Shown: positions 22,240 to 31,281 of the stretch, one piece after another
How the letters are laid out: every line of letters begins with the position of its first letter
Position numbering within the stretch: position 1 is the first letter of the stretch
NCBI GenBank assembly: GCA_947632705.1
Contig: CANRQE010000024.1
Location: 1 to 32,952, forward strand
Direction: 5' to 3'
Source of the DNA: an uncultured Coprococcus sp.
Lineage (GTDB): Bacteria > Bacillota > Clostridia > Lachnospirales > Lachnospiraceae
Length of the DNA stretch: 32,952 nt
The notes under the pieces: generated by a model
Database searches by the model: none
What the model was told of the DNA's origin: nothing
Seen by the model: only the letters and a program-made list of their open reading frames with translations
Position numbers and translations under genes: made by a program

Positions 22240-22542
22240 ATGAGCAGAAGGGGTAAAAAGAAAAGGAGACAATCGAAGATATGCACATGCGGCATTATTG
22301 TCTGTGTTCTGCTGCTTGCCGGCATGGTATTTTATAAATCGGTTGATTTGAGGGAGAAGAGAAACGAGCTGCGCGTGCAGGCGGCTGAAATCGAAGCGCA
22401 GATTGCAGACGCTGAAGCGGAGTATCAGGAATTGGAAGCCCGCGAGGAATATATGCAGACAAAAAAATATGTAGAGGATGTGGCAAGAAATCAGTTAGGA
22501 CTTGTATATCCTGACGAAATTGTCATCAGACCGGAAGAATAG
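22240..22542 (+). CDS. divIC: Septum formation initiator, DivIC/FtsB-like
   Basis: Bitopic division protein of the FtsB/DivIC family that forms the FtsQ-FtsL-FtsB type complex at the septum. The 100-residue product has a basic cytoplasmic N terminus (MSRRGKKKRRQSK), one membrane helix (about 14-33), a periplasmic-side coiled coil rich in Glu/Ala (about 37-80) and the conserved end VEDVARNQLGLVYPDEIVI. The ATG at 22240 is the likely start; a GTG at 22207 in frame is an alternative with a poor ribosome binding site. Its place between yabQ and spoIIE is conserved. It has its own promoter upstream and a terminator downstream. Confidence 0.9.
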   Translation: MSRRGKKKRRQSKICTCGIIVCVLLLAGMVFYKSVDLREKRNELRVQAAEIEAQIADAEAEYQELEAREEYMQTKKYVEDVARNQLGLVYPDEIVIRPEE

Positions 22543-22569
22543 TGATATTTTTCATTCTATTACAGAGAA

Positions 22570-22636
22570 TGTGTCAAAAAAAAGCGACTGCTGATTTCAG
22601 CTTTCGCTTTTTTTTTATCCCTGTACAACCTATAAT
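22570..22636 (+). promoter_or_regulatory. Possible spoIIE promoter with Spo0A-box-like site
   Basis: TATAAT at 22631-22636 could be the -10 for spoIIE; only T-rich DNA lies at the -35 position. TGTGTCAAA starting at 22571 differs by one base from the Spo0A box TTTGTCRAA and lies about 55 bases upstream. A poor -35 plus 0A box is how Spo0A-activated promoters look, but the evidence is thin. Confidence 0.35.
22576..22617 (+). terminator. Intrinsic terminator after divIC
   Basis: AAAAAAAGCGA pairs with TCGCTTTTTTT across 22576-22616, with an inner GCTG/CAGC stem in the loop. The 3' arm is T-rich. Confidence 0.88.
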
Positions 22637-22678
22637 GCTGACATTTATAGCAGATACTTAGCAGGGGGTTGATAGGAA

Positions 22679-24769
22679 ATGAAAGAGAAAAAATCGGATA
22701 AGTGGCTTTTGTATGGGATAGGATTTCTGACGGGCAGAGCAGTCGTGCTGGGAATGAATCCATTTATAATACCTGTATTTCTGGCGGCATATTCTATCAG
22801 ACAAAGTTCGCTTGTGCTTGTGGGAGTGATGTTTGGCGGGGCCCTTTCCGCCTTTATACCGGGAAGCTTCTGGATTCAGAACGGAGACTATCTGTTTCGC
22901 GACATTACGATCAGCCCCGGAAGCTTTGTCATGAAATATTTATTGATTCTGATGTTCTCAGCCTTTCTGGTAAGAATTGTACCGAAAAGACAGAAATCTA
23001 AATTTTATGCCGGAATTGCGATGATCGTCTGCCTGCTTTCTTTTGCGTTTGGCTATACTGTCTATGGGCCGGGCTTTTCTGTTCTTATGGCCCTATTCGA
23101 AACAATTATTACGATTTGCTGTATTCCGGGAACCGGAAGAGGACTGAAGCTGCTGGTCCGGGGAATCAGCAGCCGTGAAAAATATAATGAGGAAATGTTG
23201 AGCGTGATTTTGCTGACTGCCATCTGCCTGTGGGGAATTCCGATTACACTGTTTCATACCGTCACCCTGCTTGAGACAGTAGGTCTGTATATTATTATTT
23301 ATACCATACACAGATTCGGCGCCGGCTATGGGGTAGGAATTGCCGGAATCAGCGGAGTCATTCTTGCGATCCATACAAAGCAGCCGGAATATGTCGGAGC
23401 GGTGTTTATCATAGCAATTGCACTTTTAGCAGGCTCCATCCTATTTGAGAAACGAAAGATCGGCAGTCTGTTTGGGTTTGCAGTAGGGGTATCCGTGGCA
23501 GGGCTTACCTATTTTGATTATTTCTTTACGGCGGACGGATTGAAATCGGCAGTCAGCAGTCTGCTGTTGTTTGCGGCAACGCCGGCATTTTTGCTGAATA
23601 TCAGAATACAGGGAAGCGGTAATATGCATTCGACACAGACTGCGGCTGAAATGAACAGGATTACGGCAGAAAAAATCCGGGATTTGTCCGGTGCCTTCAA
23701 AAGAATTGAATATACGCTGGCGGGCTGCGGCCCTGCAGAGACCAGAGTGAGCCTGGGACAGATCGGGGAGCTGATTGGAAGATTTTCAGAGAATCTGGAA
23801 AGTGTAGAGCCGATTGCAGGCAGTCATGAGGCCCTTTTAAGAAGCCGTTTATCAGAGCAGGGCGTCGTGATGGGACATCTGACCGCAGTTCGTAATGAAA
23901 GAAATCACAAACAGTATTATGTCAGCGCAAGAGGCAGGGGAAGGAAAATCATGCTGACAAAGGATGCCGCTGCAATCATGTCGGAAATTTTTCACGAGAA
24001 TATCAGAGCCGCCTCCAACACGCCGGCCATTATATCGGAAACGGAAAAAGTTCTTACCTTTGAGGAAAGCGCGGGTTTTAAATGCTTTTATCAGGTCCGG
24101 CGTGTAAAAAAGTATGGTTCTAATGTGTCCGGAGATAATTTTTCTGTCAAAGAAAATGAGGATGGAAAACTGTTTATGATGATATCGGACGGTATGGGAA
24201 GCGGCAGCCTCGCCTCCTGCGAAAGCTGTCTGATGATTGATACAATGGAGGAAATGATGGAAGCAGGGTTTGATCCTTTATATGGAATATCGTTCTCCAA
24301 TGAGTGCATGACAAGTAAAAATAACGGCAGAACCTTTACGACCTTTGATATGGGAGTCATCGATCTGTATCAGGGAACTATTGAAATATATAAACAGGGA
24401 GCTGCCGCGAGCTTTATTGTCCATCAGAAGGAAGCGGAAAAAGAGGTAAAGATTATCCGGGGGACGACGCTTCCGATCGGAATACTGGAAAAAACGGAGT
24501 GCGATATTGACAGGGACGAGCTTCACGACGGGGATATAGTTGTCATGGCGAGCGATGGGATATTTTCTAATGTGGAGCAGGATTTCGGAGAAGAGGACAT
24601 GGCGCAGCTGCTGAAAAAAGTAGATTCAAACAATTGTAAGGAGATTATGAATCAGATTATGCAGGAGCTGCTTTACAGAAACCAGGGAAGATTTATGGAT
24701 GATGCAACTATCATTGTCGTATATGTAACAGAAACCCGGAATACGGATGAAAGGCAGGATATAAAATAA
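22679..24769 (+). CDS. spoIIE: Stage II sporulation protein E (SpoIIE), PP2C-type phosphatase
   Basis: Membrane phosphatase at the asymmetric septum that dephosphorylates SpoIIAA and so frees sigma-F in the forespore. The N-terminal half (to about residue 310) has ten or more hydrophobic segments. A short central region follows, and the PP2C domain occupies about 460-696 with metal-binding motifs MMISDGMGSG (about 499-508), ASDGIFSN and DDATIIVVYV. The 696 aa is shorter than the Bacillus protein (about 827); the difference appears to lie in the central regulatory region. The start at 22679 has AGGGGG about ten bases upstream. It is downstream of a terminator, so it must have its own promoter. 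Confidence 0.93.
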   Translation: MKEKKSDKWLLYGIGFLTGRAVVLGMNPFIIPVFLAAYSIRQSSLVLVGVMFGGALSAFIPGSFWIQNGDYLFRDITISPGSFVMKYLLILMFSAFLVRIVPKRQKSKFYAGIAMIVCLLSFAFGYTVYGPGFSVLMALFETIITICCIPGTGRGLKLLVRGISSREKYNEEMLSVILLTAICLWGIPITLFHTVTLLETVGLYIIIYTIHRFGAGYGVGIAGISGVILAIHTKQPEYVGAVFIIAIALLAGSILFEKRKIGSLFGFAVGVSVAGLTYFDYFFTADGLKSAVSSLLLFAATPAFLLNIRIQGSGNMHSTQTAAEMNRITAEKIRDLSGAFKRIEYTLAGCGPAETRVSLGQIGELIGRFSENLESVEPIAGSHEALLRSRLSEQGVVMGHLTAVRNERNHKQYYVSARGRGRKIMLTKDAAAIMSEIFHENIRAASNTPAIISETEKVLTFEESAGFKCFYQVRRVKKYGSNVSGDNFSVKENEDGKLFMMISDGMGSGSLASCESCLMIDTMEEMMEAGFDPLYGISFSNECMTSKNNGRTFTTFDMGVIDLYQGTIEIYKQGAAASFIVHQKEAEKEVKIIRGTTLPIGILEKTECDIDRDELHDGDIVVMASDGIFSNVEQDFGEEDMAQLLKKVDSNNCKEIMNQIMQELLYRNQGRFMDDATIIVVYVTETRNTDERQDIK

Positions 24770-24789
24770 ACGAAATTCTGAATATAAAG

Positions 24790-24818
24790 TTGTGGGTTTT
24801 TAAAAATCATGCTATCAT
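24790..24818 (+). promoter_or_regulatory. Promoter of tilS-hpt-ftsH
   Basis: TTGTGG (24790-24795), 17 bases, TATCAT (24813-24818) with an extended TGC (24810-24812). It lies between spoIIE and tilS and would start transcription near 24825. Confidence 0.55.
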
Positions 24819-24881
24819 AGGGGCACCGTATCAATACGGAATATCTGCGGATATCTTGTGTTTTCTATGGAGAATCGGACT

Positions 24882-26309
24882 ATGGAAGATAAAATTTATC
24901 ATTATATGGAAGAACACCGGATGCTTTCGCCCGGAAGCAGCTGTATTGCAGGGGTGTCCGGCGGTGCAGATTCGGTTTGTCTGCTCCTTGTGCTGAAGCA
25001 TCTGTCTGAGAAAATGGATTTTTCATTGTATGCCGTGCATATCAATCATATGCTGCGGGGAGAAGCCGCGAACAGAGATGAAGCGTTTGTCAGGGCTCTG
25101 TGCGGCCGTTATCAGGTGCCGTGTCATTTCTTCCATGAGGATGTGAAAGCACTGGCAAAGGAATGGAAAATGACAGTGGAAGAAGCAGGCAGGGCTGTAC
25201 GCTACCGGTGCTTTGAAGAGGTGGCAAATCAGATTGAGCAGGATACGGGAACCGTCTGCCGGATTGCGGTTGCCCATAATCAGGATGATCAGGCGGAGAC
25301 AGTTGTAATGAATCTGCTGCGCGGAACCGGAATGGCAGGAGCCTCCGGAATGCCGTCTGTCAGGGGGCGGATTATCCGGCCTCTGTTGTGCGTGGACAGA
25401 AACCGGATAGAGCATTATCTGGAAAGACAGGGTCAGCCTTTTTGTACGGATGAGAGCAATTTTGAACTTGAATACACCAGAAATCAGATCCGACATGACA
25501 TTCTTCCCCATATGAAGGAAATCAATCAGAGGGCAGTCGGTCATCTGTGCAGCTTCGCCGAGCTGTCAGAGCAGTATCTGAAGTATGTGGATACACAGGC
25601 GGACGAATGGCTGGTAAAAAACTGCGGAAACTATGGACAGAATGCTTCGGGTTATTCCATTTGTATAGATGCGGTCAAAAAAGCGGATAATCTAATAGAG
25701 AATCTTGTATTAAAGAAACTGATCGGGTTATGCTGTGACGGGGAGAAGGATATTGGAAGCAGCCATATCCTTGAAGTGAAGAAATTATATAGCAGTACGA
25801 CAGGCTCCGTTATCATGCTTCCGCATGGCGCGCAGGTAATCAGACAGTATGGGAAGCTGTATTTTTACCGAAAAGAGGATATACCTGCTGAAGCGGCGCC
25901 GATAGATCCTGTCATTGTCAAAGATGCAGGAATTTATCCGCTTTTAGGGACGGATATGGTTTTGAGGGTCAGTTTTTGCCGGCCGCCATTTAATAGAGAT
26001 TTAATAAAAAAAGAGTATACGAAGTTTATTGATTATGATAAAATACGAAATGATATCTGTGTAAGATCATATACGGAAGATGATTATATGGTGATAGATT
26101 CAGCCGGTTCTGTCAAGAAGATGAATCGTCTGTTTTCCATATATAAAATACCGAAAGAACAGAGAAAGGGAATTCCCCTTCTTGCATCCGGCCGGGAGAT
26201 TATCTGGGCGGTAGGTATGAGGATCGGGGAGAACTTTAAAGTGGATGAGCATACAAAAAGGATTGTCTGCTTTGAAATCTCTGTCCGGAAAGAAGAGGAG
26301 AAAGAATGA
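24882..26309 (+). CDS. tilS: tRNA(Ile)-lysidine synthetase
   Basis: ATP-dependent enzyme that attaches lysine to C34 of the CAU-anticodon tRNA-Ile, changing it to read AUA; essential. The N-type ATP pyrophosphatase loop SGGADS is at residues 26-31 of the 475-aa product, followed by HINHMLRGEAANRDEAFV, AVAHNQDDQAETVVMNLLRG and TRNQIRHDILP, all typical of TilS. The C-terminal part carries the TilS substrate-binding domain. I place the start at 24882 because GGAG lies nine bases upstream; in-frame alternatives are GTG 24858 and ATG 24867. The stop overlaps the hpt start (ATGA). Confidence 0.93.
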   Translation: MEDKIYHYMEEHRMLSPGSSCIAGVSGGADSVCLLLVLKHLSEKMDFSLYAVHINHMLRGEAANRDEAFVRALCGRYQVPCHFFHEDVKALAKEWKMTVEEAGRAVRYRCFEEVANQIEQDTGTVCRIAVAHNQDDQAETVVMNLLRGTGMAGASGMPSVRGRIIRPLLCVDRNRIEHYLERQGQPFCTDESNFELEYTRNQIRHDILPHMKEINQRAVGHLCSFAELSEQYLKYVDTQADEWLVKNCGNYGQNASGYSICIDAVKKADNLIENLVLKKLIGLCCDGEKDIGSSHILEVKKLYSSTTGSVIMLPHGAQVIRQYGKLYFYRKEDIPAEAAPIDPVIVKDAGIYPLLGTDMVLRVSFCRPPFNRDLIKKEYTKFIDYDKIRNDICVRSYTEDDYMVIDSAGSVKKMNRLFSIYKIPKEQRKGIPLLASGREIIWAVGMRIGENFKVDEHTKRIVCFEISVRKEEEKE

Positions 26310-26827
26310 AAGAACATCTGGGAGTATTGATCAGTGAAGAGGAAGTATCAGCAAGAATTGCAGAGATGGCAGCAACACTGGATCAGGAATATGCAGGGAA
26401 GACCGTTCATTTGATCGGGATATTAAAAGGAAGCGTATTCTTTCTGTGTGAACTTGCCAAACGTATGACTGTACCGGTCACACTGGATTTTATGTCAGTC
26501 AGCAGTTACGGAGACGGAACCAGTTCATCCGGAATTGTAAAACTGAATAAGGATCTGGATGAATCTATTGAGGATAAGCATGTCATTGTAGTAGAGGATA
26601 TACTGGATTCGGGCAGAACCCTGTCCTATCTGATTCAGGTATTAAAGGGAAGAAATCCAAAGAGCCTGCGGGTAATTACCCTCTTAGACAAACCGGAACG
26701 GAGGGTTATTCCGGTAGATTTATATATGACGGGTTTTGAAGTTCCGGACAGATTCGTTGTGGGATATGGTCTGGATTGTGCACAAAAATATAGAAATTTA
26801 CCATACATTGGCGTGATTGAACAATAA
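26306..26827 (+). CDS. hpt: Hypoxanthine phosphoribosyltransferase
   Basis: Purine salvage enzyme that makes IMP or GMP from hypoxanthine or guanine and PRPP. The 173-residue length is usual. The PRPP-binding motif VIVVEDILDSGRTLSYL lies near residues 93-110, and GILKGSVFFLCELAKRM and VSSYGDGTSSSG give the phosphate and flexible loops. The start ATG at 26306 overlaps the tilS stop, with GAGGAG just before it, so expression is coupled. ftsH follows 30 bases later. tilS-hpt-ftsH is a widely conserved Firmicutes order. Confidence 0.95.
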   Translation: MKEHLGVLISEEEVSARIAEMAATLDQEYAGKTVHLIGILKGSVFFLCELAKRMTVPVTLDFMSVSSYGDGTSSSGIVKLNKDLDESIEDKHVIVVEDILDSGRTLSYLIQVLKGRNPKSLRVITLLDKPERRVIPVDLYMTGFEVPDRFVVGYGLDCAQKYRNLPYIGVIEQ

Positions 26828-26860
26828 AAGATGAGATGAAAATTTCAAAAGGAGTAGATG

Positions 26861-28735
26861 ATGAACAAGAAAAAAGCAAGAAATGCACTGGTAATATATC
26901 TGATTATTCTTGTTATAATTTTTCTGCTGATTAACAGATGGTTAAACAGTGACGGAAATATTACTACAAACTATAGTTATATTAATCTGACGGAGGATCT
27001 GGAGGCAGGAAAAGTCGTGAAGCTGGACATATATCAGAACAGTGATATACCGACAGCGACTGTCAAGGTAGAATTTACCGGAGGAAAACAATTCACTTTT
27101 TATGCCGCTGATGTTAATGATATCGTAGACATATATAACGAATATGCATTGGATGTCAAAGCCCATAACGAAGCTGCCGGCGAAGCCGATCAGATCAAGC
27201 CGGTAAAATATAATCTCTATGATGTGGAAAGAACCAGTATGCTGGCCGTGTGGCTTCCATATCTGCTGATAATGGTGGTAGTCGTTATTATCATGACGGT
27301 ATTGATGGGACGTGTGCAGACAGGCGGTTCCGGCGGGCAGATGATGAATTTCGGCAAGAGCCGGGCACGGTTGAGCGATGATAAGGACAAAAAGATAACG
27401 TTTCATGATATTGCGGGATTAAAGGAAGAGAAAGAGGAACTGGAAGAGATTGTACAGTTTCTCAAAAATCCCGGAAAATTTATTAAAGTGGGAGCCAGAA
27501 TCCCAAAGGGTGTTTTATTAGTAGGCCCTCCGGGAACAGGTAAGACCCTGATGGCGAAGGCTGTAGCAGGGGAAGCCGGCGTACCGTTCTTTAGTATTTC
27601 CGGTTCCGATTTTGTAGAGATGTTTGTCGGTGTCGGTGCATCCAGAGTCCGTGATCTGTTTGAAGAGGCCAAGAGGAATGCGCCATGTATCATATTTATA
27701 GATGAGATTGATGCGGTTGCAAGAGCAAGAGGGACCGGTCTTGGCGGCGGACACGATGAAAGAGAGCAGACGTTAAATCAGCTTTTGGTTGAGATGGACG
27801 GCTTTGGTGTCAATGAAGGAATTATTGTACTGGCAGCAACCAACCGTGTAGATATACTGGATCATGCGATTTTAAGACCCGGACGTTTTGACAGAAAGGT
27901 TGCAGTCAATACCCCTGATGTCAAGGGCAGAGAAGAAATTCTGCTTGTGCATACCAAAAACAAGCCTTTGGCGGAGGATGTCAATTTAGAAGAAATTGCA
28001 AGAACAACTGCCGGATTTGCAGGAGCAGATCTTGAGAATCTGATGAACGAGGCGGCCATTCAGGCAGCAAAAGCAGACAGGGCATATATTATTAAGGAAG
28101 ATGTAGACCGATCCTTTATCAAGGTTGGTATCGGAGGAGAAAAGAAGAGCCGTCTGGTTCCTGAAAATGAAAGAAGAATAACGGCTTATCATGAGTCCGG
28201 CCATGCGATTTTGTTCCATCTGCTGCCGCATGTGGGACCTGTGCATACCGTTTCCATTATACCGACCGGTTTAGGGGCGGCCGGATATACCATGCCGCTT
28301 CCGGAAAATGACAATGTCTTTATGACGAAGAGGAAGATGCTGGAGAATATCGAGGTCAGCCTCGGAGGCAGAATTGCAGAGGAAATCATTCTGGAGGATA
28401 TTACCACCGGTGCTTCACAGGATATCAAGCAGGCAAGCCAGTATGCGAGAGCCATGGTAACCAAATATGGTATGTCTGAGAAGCTGGGCATGATCAACTA
28501 TGAAACGGAGGATCAGGAAGAGGTCTTCTTAGGCAGGGATCTGGGACATGCAAGAGCATACAGTGAAAAGGTTGCTGCAGCTATCGATAAAGAAGTGAAA
28601 CGGATTATTGATACCTGCTATGCAGACGCCAAGGCTATTCTGGAGGCTCATGTTGATATCCTGCATAAATGTGCGTCCTTACTGCTTGAAAAAGAAAGAA
28701 TTGACAGAGCGGAATTCGAGGCGTTGTTCGAGTAA
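26861..28735 (+). CDS. ftsH: ATP-dependent zinc metalloprotease FtsH
   Basis: Hexameric AAA+ membrane protease that degrades misfolded membrane and short-lived regulatory proteins. Two membrane helices (about residues 8-26 and 127-148) flank an extracytoplasmic region. The AAA domain has Walker A GPPGTGKT (222-229), Walker [10 protein letters not shown] and the second region of homology [20 protein letters not shown]. The zinc motif HESGH is at about 444-448. The 624-residue length is normal. Two adjacent ATGs occur at 26858 and 26861; AAAAGGAG is three bases from the first and six from the second, so I prefer 26861. No terminator follows closely; the next one is about 245 bases downstream. 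Confidence 0.95.
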   Translation: MNKKKARNALVIYLIILVIIFLLINRWLNSDGNITTNYSYINLTEDLEAGKVVKLDIYQNSDIPTATVKVEFTGGKQFTFYAADVNDIVDIYNEYALDVKAHNEAAGEADQIKPVKYNLYDVERTSMLAVWLPYLLIMVVVVIIMTVLMGRVQTGGSGGQMMNFGKSRARLSDDKDKKITFHDIAGLKEEKEELEEIVQFLKNPGKFIKVGARIPKGVLLVGPPGTGKTLMAKAVAGEAGVPFFSISGSDFVEMFVGVGASRVRDLFEEAKRNAPCIIFIDEIDAVARARGTGLGGGHDEREQTLNQLLVEMDGFGVNEGIIVLAATNRVDILDHAILRPGRFDRKVAVNTPDVKGREEILLVHTKNKPLAEDVNLEEIARTTAGFAGADLENLMNEAAIQAAKADRAYIIKEDVDRSFIKVGIGGEKKSRLVPENERRITAYHESGHAILFHLLPHVGPVHTVSIIPTGLGAAGYTMPLPENDNVFMTKRKMLENIEVSLGGRIAEEIILEDITTGASQDIKQASQYARAMVTKYGMSEKLGMINYETEDQEEVFLGRDLGHARAYSEKVAAAIDKEVKRIIDTCYADAKAILEAHVDILHKCASLLLEKERIDRAEFEALFE

Positions 28736-28906
28736 AACAGCGTATATTTGAGGAAATATAAAAATATATGAATATCGCGGTACAATTATACAAAATGTAC
28801 AAATTGCGGCTGTAAATTCCTGATTTTGGAATCAAATCATGGAAAAATGCACAATAAAACAAGCAAAAGGATGAAAAGTTTAGGCAGACTTTTGTCGGAA
28901 TTTGTA

Positions 28907-29017
28907 TATAATAATAACTGTACCCCCAATACATTATAGTTTTGTTACCTCTCCCCATGTTGTAACAAAATACCTTCTTCAAAAGGGGACCGGCAGAGCT
29001 TTGGCCGGTTCCTTTTT
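28907..29017 (+). ncRNA. Candidate small RNA with C-rich loops and terminator
   Basis: A perfect TATAAT (28907-28912) is followed by about 100 non-coding bases ending in a strong terminator. The expected transcript (from about 28919) begins with a single-stranded ACCCCC. It then forms a perfect 9-pair stem TTTTGTTAC (28940-28948) and GTAACAAAA (28962-28970) whose loop is CTCTCCCCATGTT, followed by the terminator. C-rich unpaired loops that can pair with ribosome binding sites are a hallmark of Firmicutes regulatory RNAs. No clear -35 is seen. An attenuating leader for the downstream GH13 gene is the main alternative. Confidence 0.5.
28981..29017 (+). terminator. Intrinsic terminator in the ftsH-GH13 gap
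   Basis: AAAAGGGGACCGGC (28981-28994) pairs over 14 positions, with two G-T pairs, to GCCGGTTCCTTTTT (29004-29017) around a 9-base loop. The 3' arm ends in five T. Confidence 0.88.
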
Positions 29018-29092
29018 CTTTGCTTCAAAGACTGTCGGTTTATTTCCTATTATACATAAAAAAGAGAAATATTTGAAAAAACGAGTTTGAGG

Positions 29093-29121
29093 TTGTTTAA
29101 TCCCATAAAAAGTATTAGAAT
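29093..29121 (+). promoter_or_regulatory. Promoter of the GH13 gene
   Basis: TTGTTT (29093-29098), 17 bases, TAGAAT (29116-29121), downstream of the terminator and 32 bases before the start codon. The ribosome binding site AAAGGGAG follows. Confidence 0.5.
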
Positions 29122-29153
29122 AAATAGGTACATGATGAAAGGGAGATAAAGGT

Positions 29154-31271
29154 ATGTTAAACAAACGGACTCATGCACAGAAGGTGTATGATTATGTTTA
29201 TAATACAAGGCAGGCATTAAATCTTGGAGGCCTGTTTTCCGACGGTTCTGCGTATTACAGAAGCCCGCAGGAGCCAAAGGAAGATGAGGCTGTCACAATC
29301 CGGTTCCGGACATCCGTGGATAATGTAAATGAATTGTATCTGGTCTATAACGGAGAAAAGAAGCTCATGACGATTGAATCTTCAGATGATATATTTGATT
29401 ATTATTCTGCGGAGATTCCCGGAGGTTTTCAGCATATCAACTATTATTTTGAAATTCATACAGGACGTGTGACCTGTTATTATAATCAGATCGGACCGCA
29501 GAAGGAGAATAACCATGATTTCAACTTTGAGATTACGCCGGGATTCTCTGTGCCGGAATGGGCAAAGGGTGCGGTGTTCTACCAGATTTTTGTAGATCGT
29601 TTTTATAACGGAGATCATAGTAATGATGTACTGGATAATGAGTATTACTATATCAATGGCGGCACGAAACAGGTAAAGGACTGGGCGAAATATCCGGAAA
29701 ATATGGACGTCGGCTCTTTCTATGGCGGAGACCTGCAGGGAGTTATGGATAAGCTGGACTATCTGAAGGATCTGGGGGTGGATGTCATATATCTCAACCC
29801 GATCTTTGTATCGCCGTCCAACCACAAATACGATATTCAGGACTATGATTATGTGGATCCGCATTATGGAAAAATCGTGGATGATGAGGGCGAATGTCTG
29901 CCGGAGGGTTCAAAAGAAAACCGTCTGTCCAGCAGATATATTAACCGTGTCACCAATAAGAAGAATCTTGAGGCGAGCAACCAGCTGTTTTGCCAGCTGG
30001 TGGAAGAGGTGCATAAACGTGGCATGAAGATCATTCTGGATGGCGTATTTAACCATTGCGGTTCTTTTAACAAATGGATGGATCGGGAATGTATCTATGA
30101 GAATGAAGAGGAATATGAGAAGGGTGCCTATGTGTCCTGGAGCAGCCCGTATAAATCCTTCTTCAAATTCTTCAATCAGGAGGTTTGGCCGTACAATGCC
30201 ACTTATGACGGATGGTGGGGGCATGATACGCTTCCGAAATTGAATTATGAGGAATCACCGAAGCTTGTTGAATATATTTTAAATATTGCAAAGAAATGGG
30301 TATCACCGCCATATAATGCAGATGGATGGCGGTTGGATGTGGCAGCGGATCTGGGCCATTCAGAGGATTATAATCATGAATTCTGGAGGCAGTTTCGTCA
30401 GGCAGTAAAAGAGGCCAATCCAAATGCCATTATTCTGGCGGAGCATTACGGAGACCCAAAGATGTGGCTAAAGGGAGACCAGTGGGATACGGTCATGAAC
30501 TATGATGCCTTTATGGAACCGATTACATGGTTTTTAACCGGTGTGGAGAAACACAGTGATGAATTCCGTGGAGATCTGCTTGGAAATCCTGATGCGTTTA
30601 TTGGGGCCATGAATTATCATATGTCGAGATTCCAGCGGCCTTCTCTTGAAATTGCCATGAACGAATTATCGAACCATGACCATTCCCGATTTTTAACCAG
30701 AACCAACAGAAGAGTAGGCAGGCTGCATACGCTTGGCCCGGAGGCGGCAAATGAGAATGTAGATAAGAGTATTTTTCGTCAGGCGGTTGTATTCCAGATG
30801 ACATGGCCGGGTGCGCCTACAATCTATTATGGAGATGAAGCCGGTGTGTGTGGATGGACAGATCCGGATAACAGACGGACTTACCCTTGGGGAAACGAGG
30901 ATCTGGAGCTGATACAGTTCCATAAGGACATTATCCGCATACATAAAGCATATGAGGCATTCCTGAAGGGCTCCGTCATGTTTTTGTACGGAGCACATAA
31001 GATTGTGTGTTACGGAAGATTTACCTTTGATGAACAGCTATTGATTATTTTGAATACCAACTATGAGGATGTGGATTTGAAGCTGCATGTCAGGCGAATG
31101 GAGGTCAGAAACCATTCCGTTATGCGAAGGATTCTGCTGACAGATGAGACAGGTTATACATTGGAACCACAGGATTATATGGTAGAGCATAATGTGCTTA
31201 CGATCAAAGCTCCGAAAATGTCAGCGCTCATTCTGGTAAAGCTGCAAGAAGATGGAGCGGACCAGCAGTAG
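29154..31271 (+). CDS. GH13 alpha-glucan hydrolase (neopullulanase/cyclomaltodextrinase-like)
   Basis: Alpha-amylase-family enzyme of 705 aa without signal peptide, so it acts in the cytoplasm, probably on imported maltodextrins or stored glycogen. An N-terminal beta domain (about 20-130, with FRTSVDNVNELYLVYNGEKK) resembles the CBM34-type domain of neopullulanases. The barrel begins with WAKGAVFYQIFVDRFYNGD. Catalytic residues are the Asp nucleophile in DGWRLDVA (about 395), the Glu acid in ILAEHYGD (about 430) and the Asp in SNHDHSRF (about 507). A C-terminal beta domain ends the chain. The start at 29154 has AAAGGGAG eight bases upstream. The exact specificity cannot be read from sequence alone. 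A kinase gene begins at or just after its stop. Confidence 0.9.
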   Translation: MLNKRTHAQKVYDYVYNTRQALNLGGLFSDGSAYYRSPQEPKEDEAVTIRFRTSVDNVNELYLVYNGEKKLMTIESSDDIFDYYSAEIPGGFQHINYYFEIHTGRVTCYYNQIGPQKENNHDFNFEITPGFSVPEWAKGAVFYQIFVDRFYNGDHSNDVLDNEYYYINGGTKQVKDWAKYPENMDVGSFYGGDLQGVMDKLDYLKDLGVDVIYLNPIFVSPSNHKYDIQDYDYVDPHYGKIVDDEGECLPEGSKENRLSSRYINRVTNKKNLEASNQLFCQLVEEVHKRGMKIILDGVFNHCGSFNKWMDRECIYENEEEYEKGAYVSWSSPYKSFFKFFNQEVWPYNATYDGWWGHDTLPKLNYEESPKLVEYILNIAKKWVSPPYNADGWRLDVAADLGHSEDYNHEFWRQFRQAVKEANPNAIILAEHYGDPKMWLKGDQWDTVMNYDAFMEPITWFLTGVEKHSDEFRGDLLGNPDAFIGAMNYHMSRFQRPSLEIAMNELSNHDHSRFLTRTNRRVGRLHTLGPEAANENVDKSIFRQAVVFQMTWPGAPTIYYGDEAGVCGWTDPDNRRTYPWGNEDLELIQFHKDIIRIHKAYEAFLKGSVMFLYGAHKIVCYGRFTFDEQLLIILNTNYEDVDLKLHVRRMEVRNHSVMRRILLTDETGYTLEPQDYMVEHNVLTIKAPKMSALILVKLQEDGADQQ

Positions 31272-31281
31272 AAAGGCAGAT

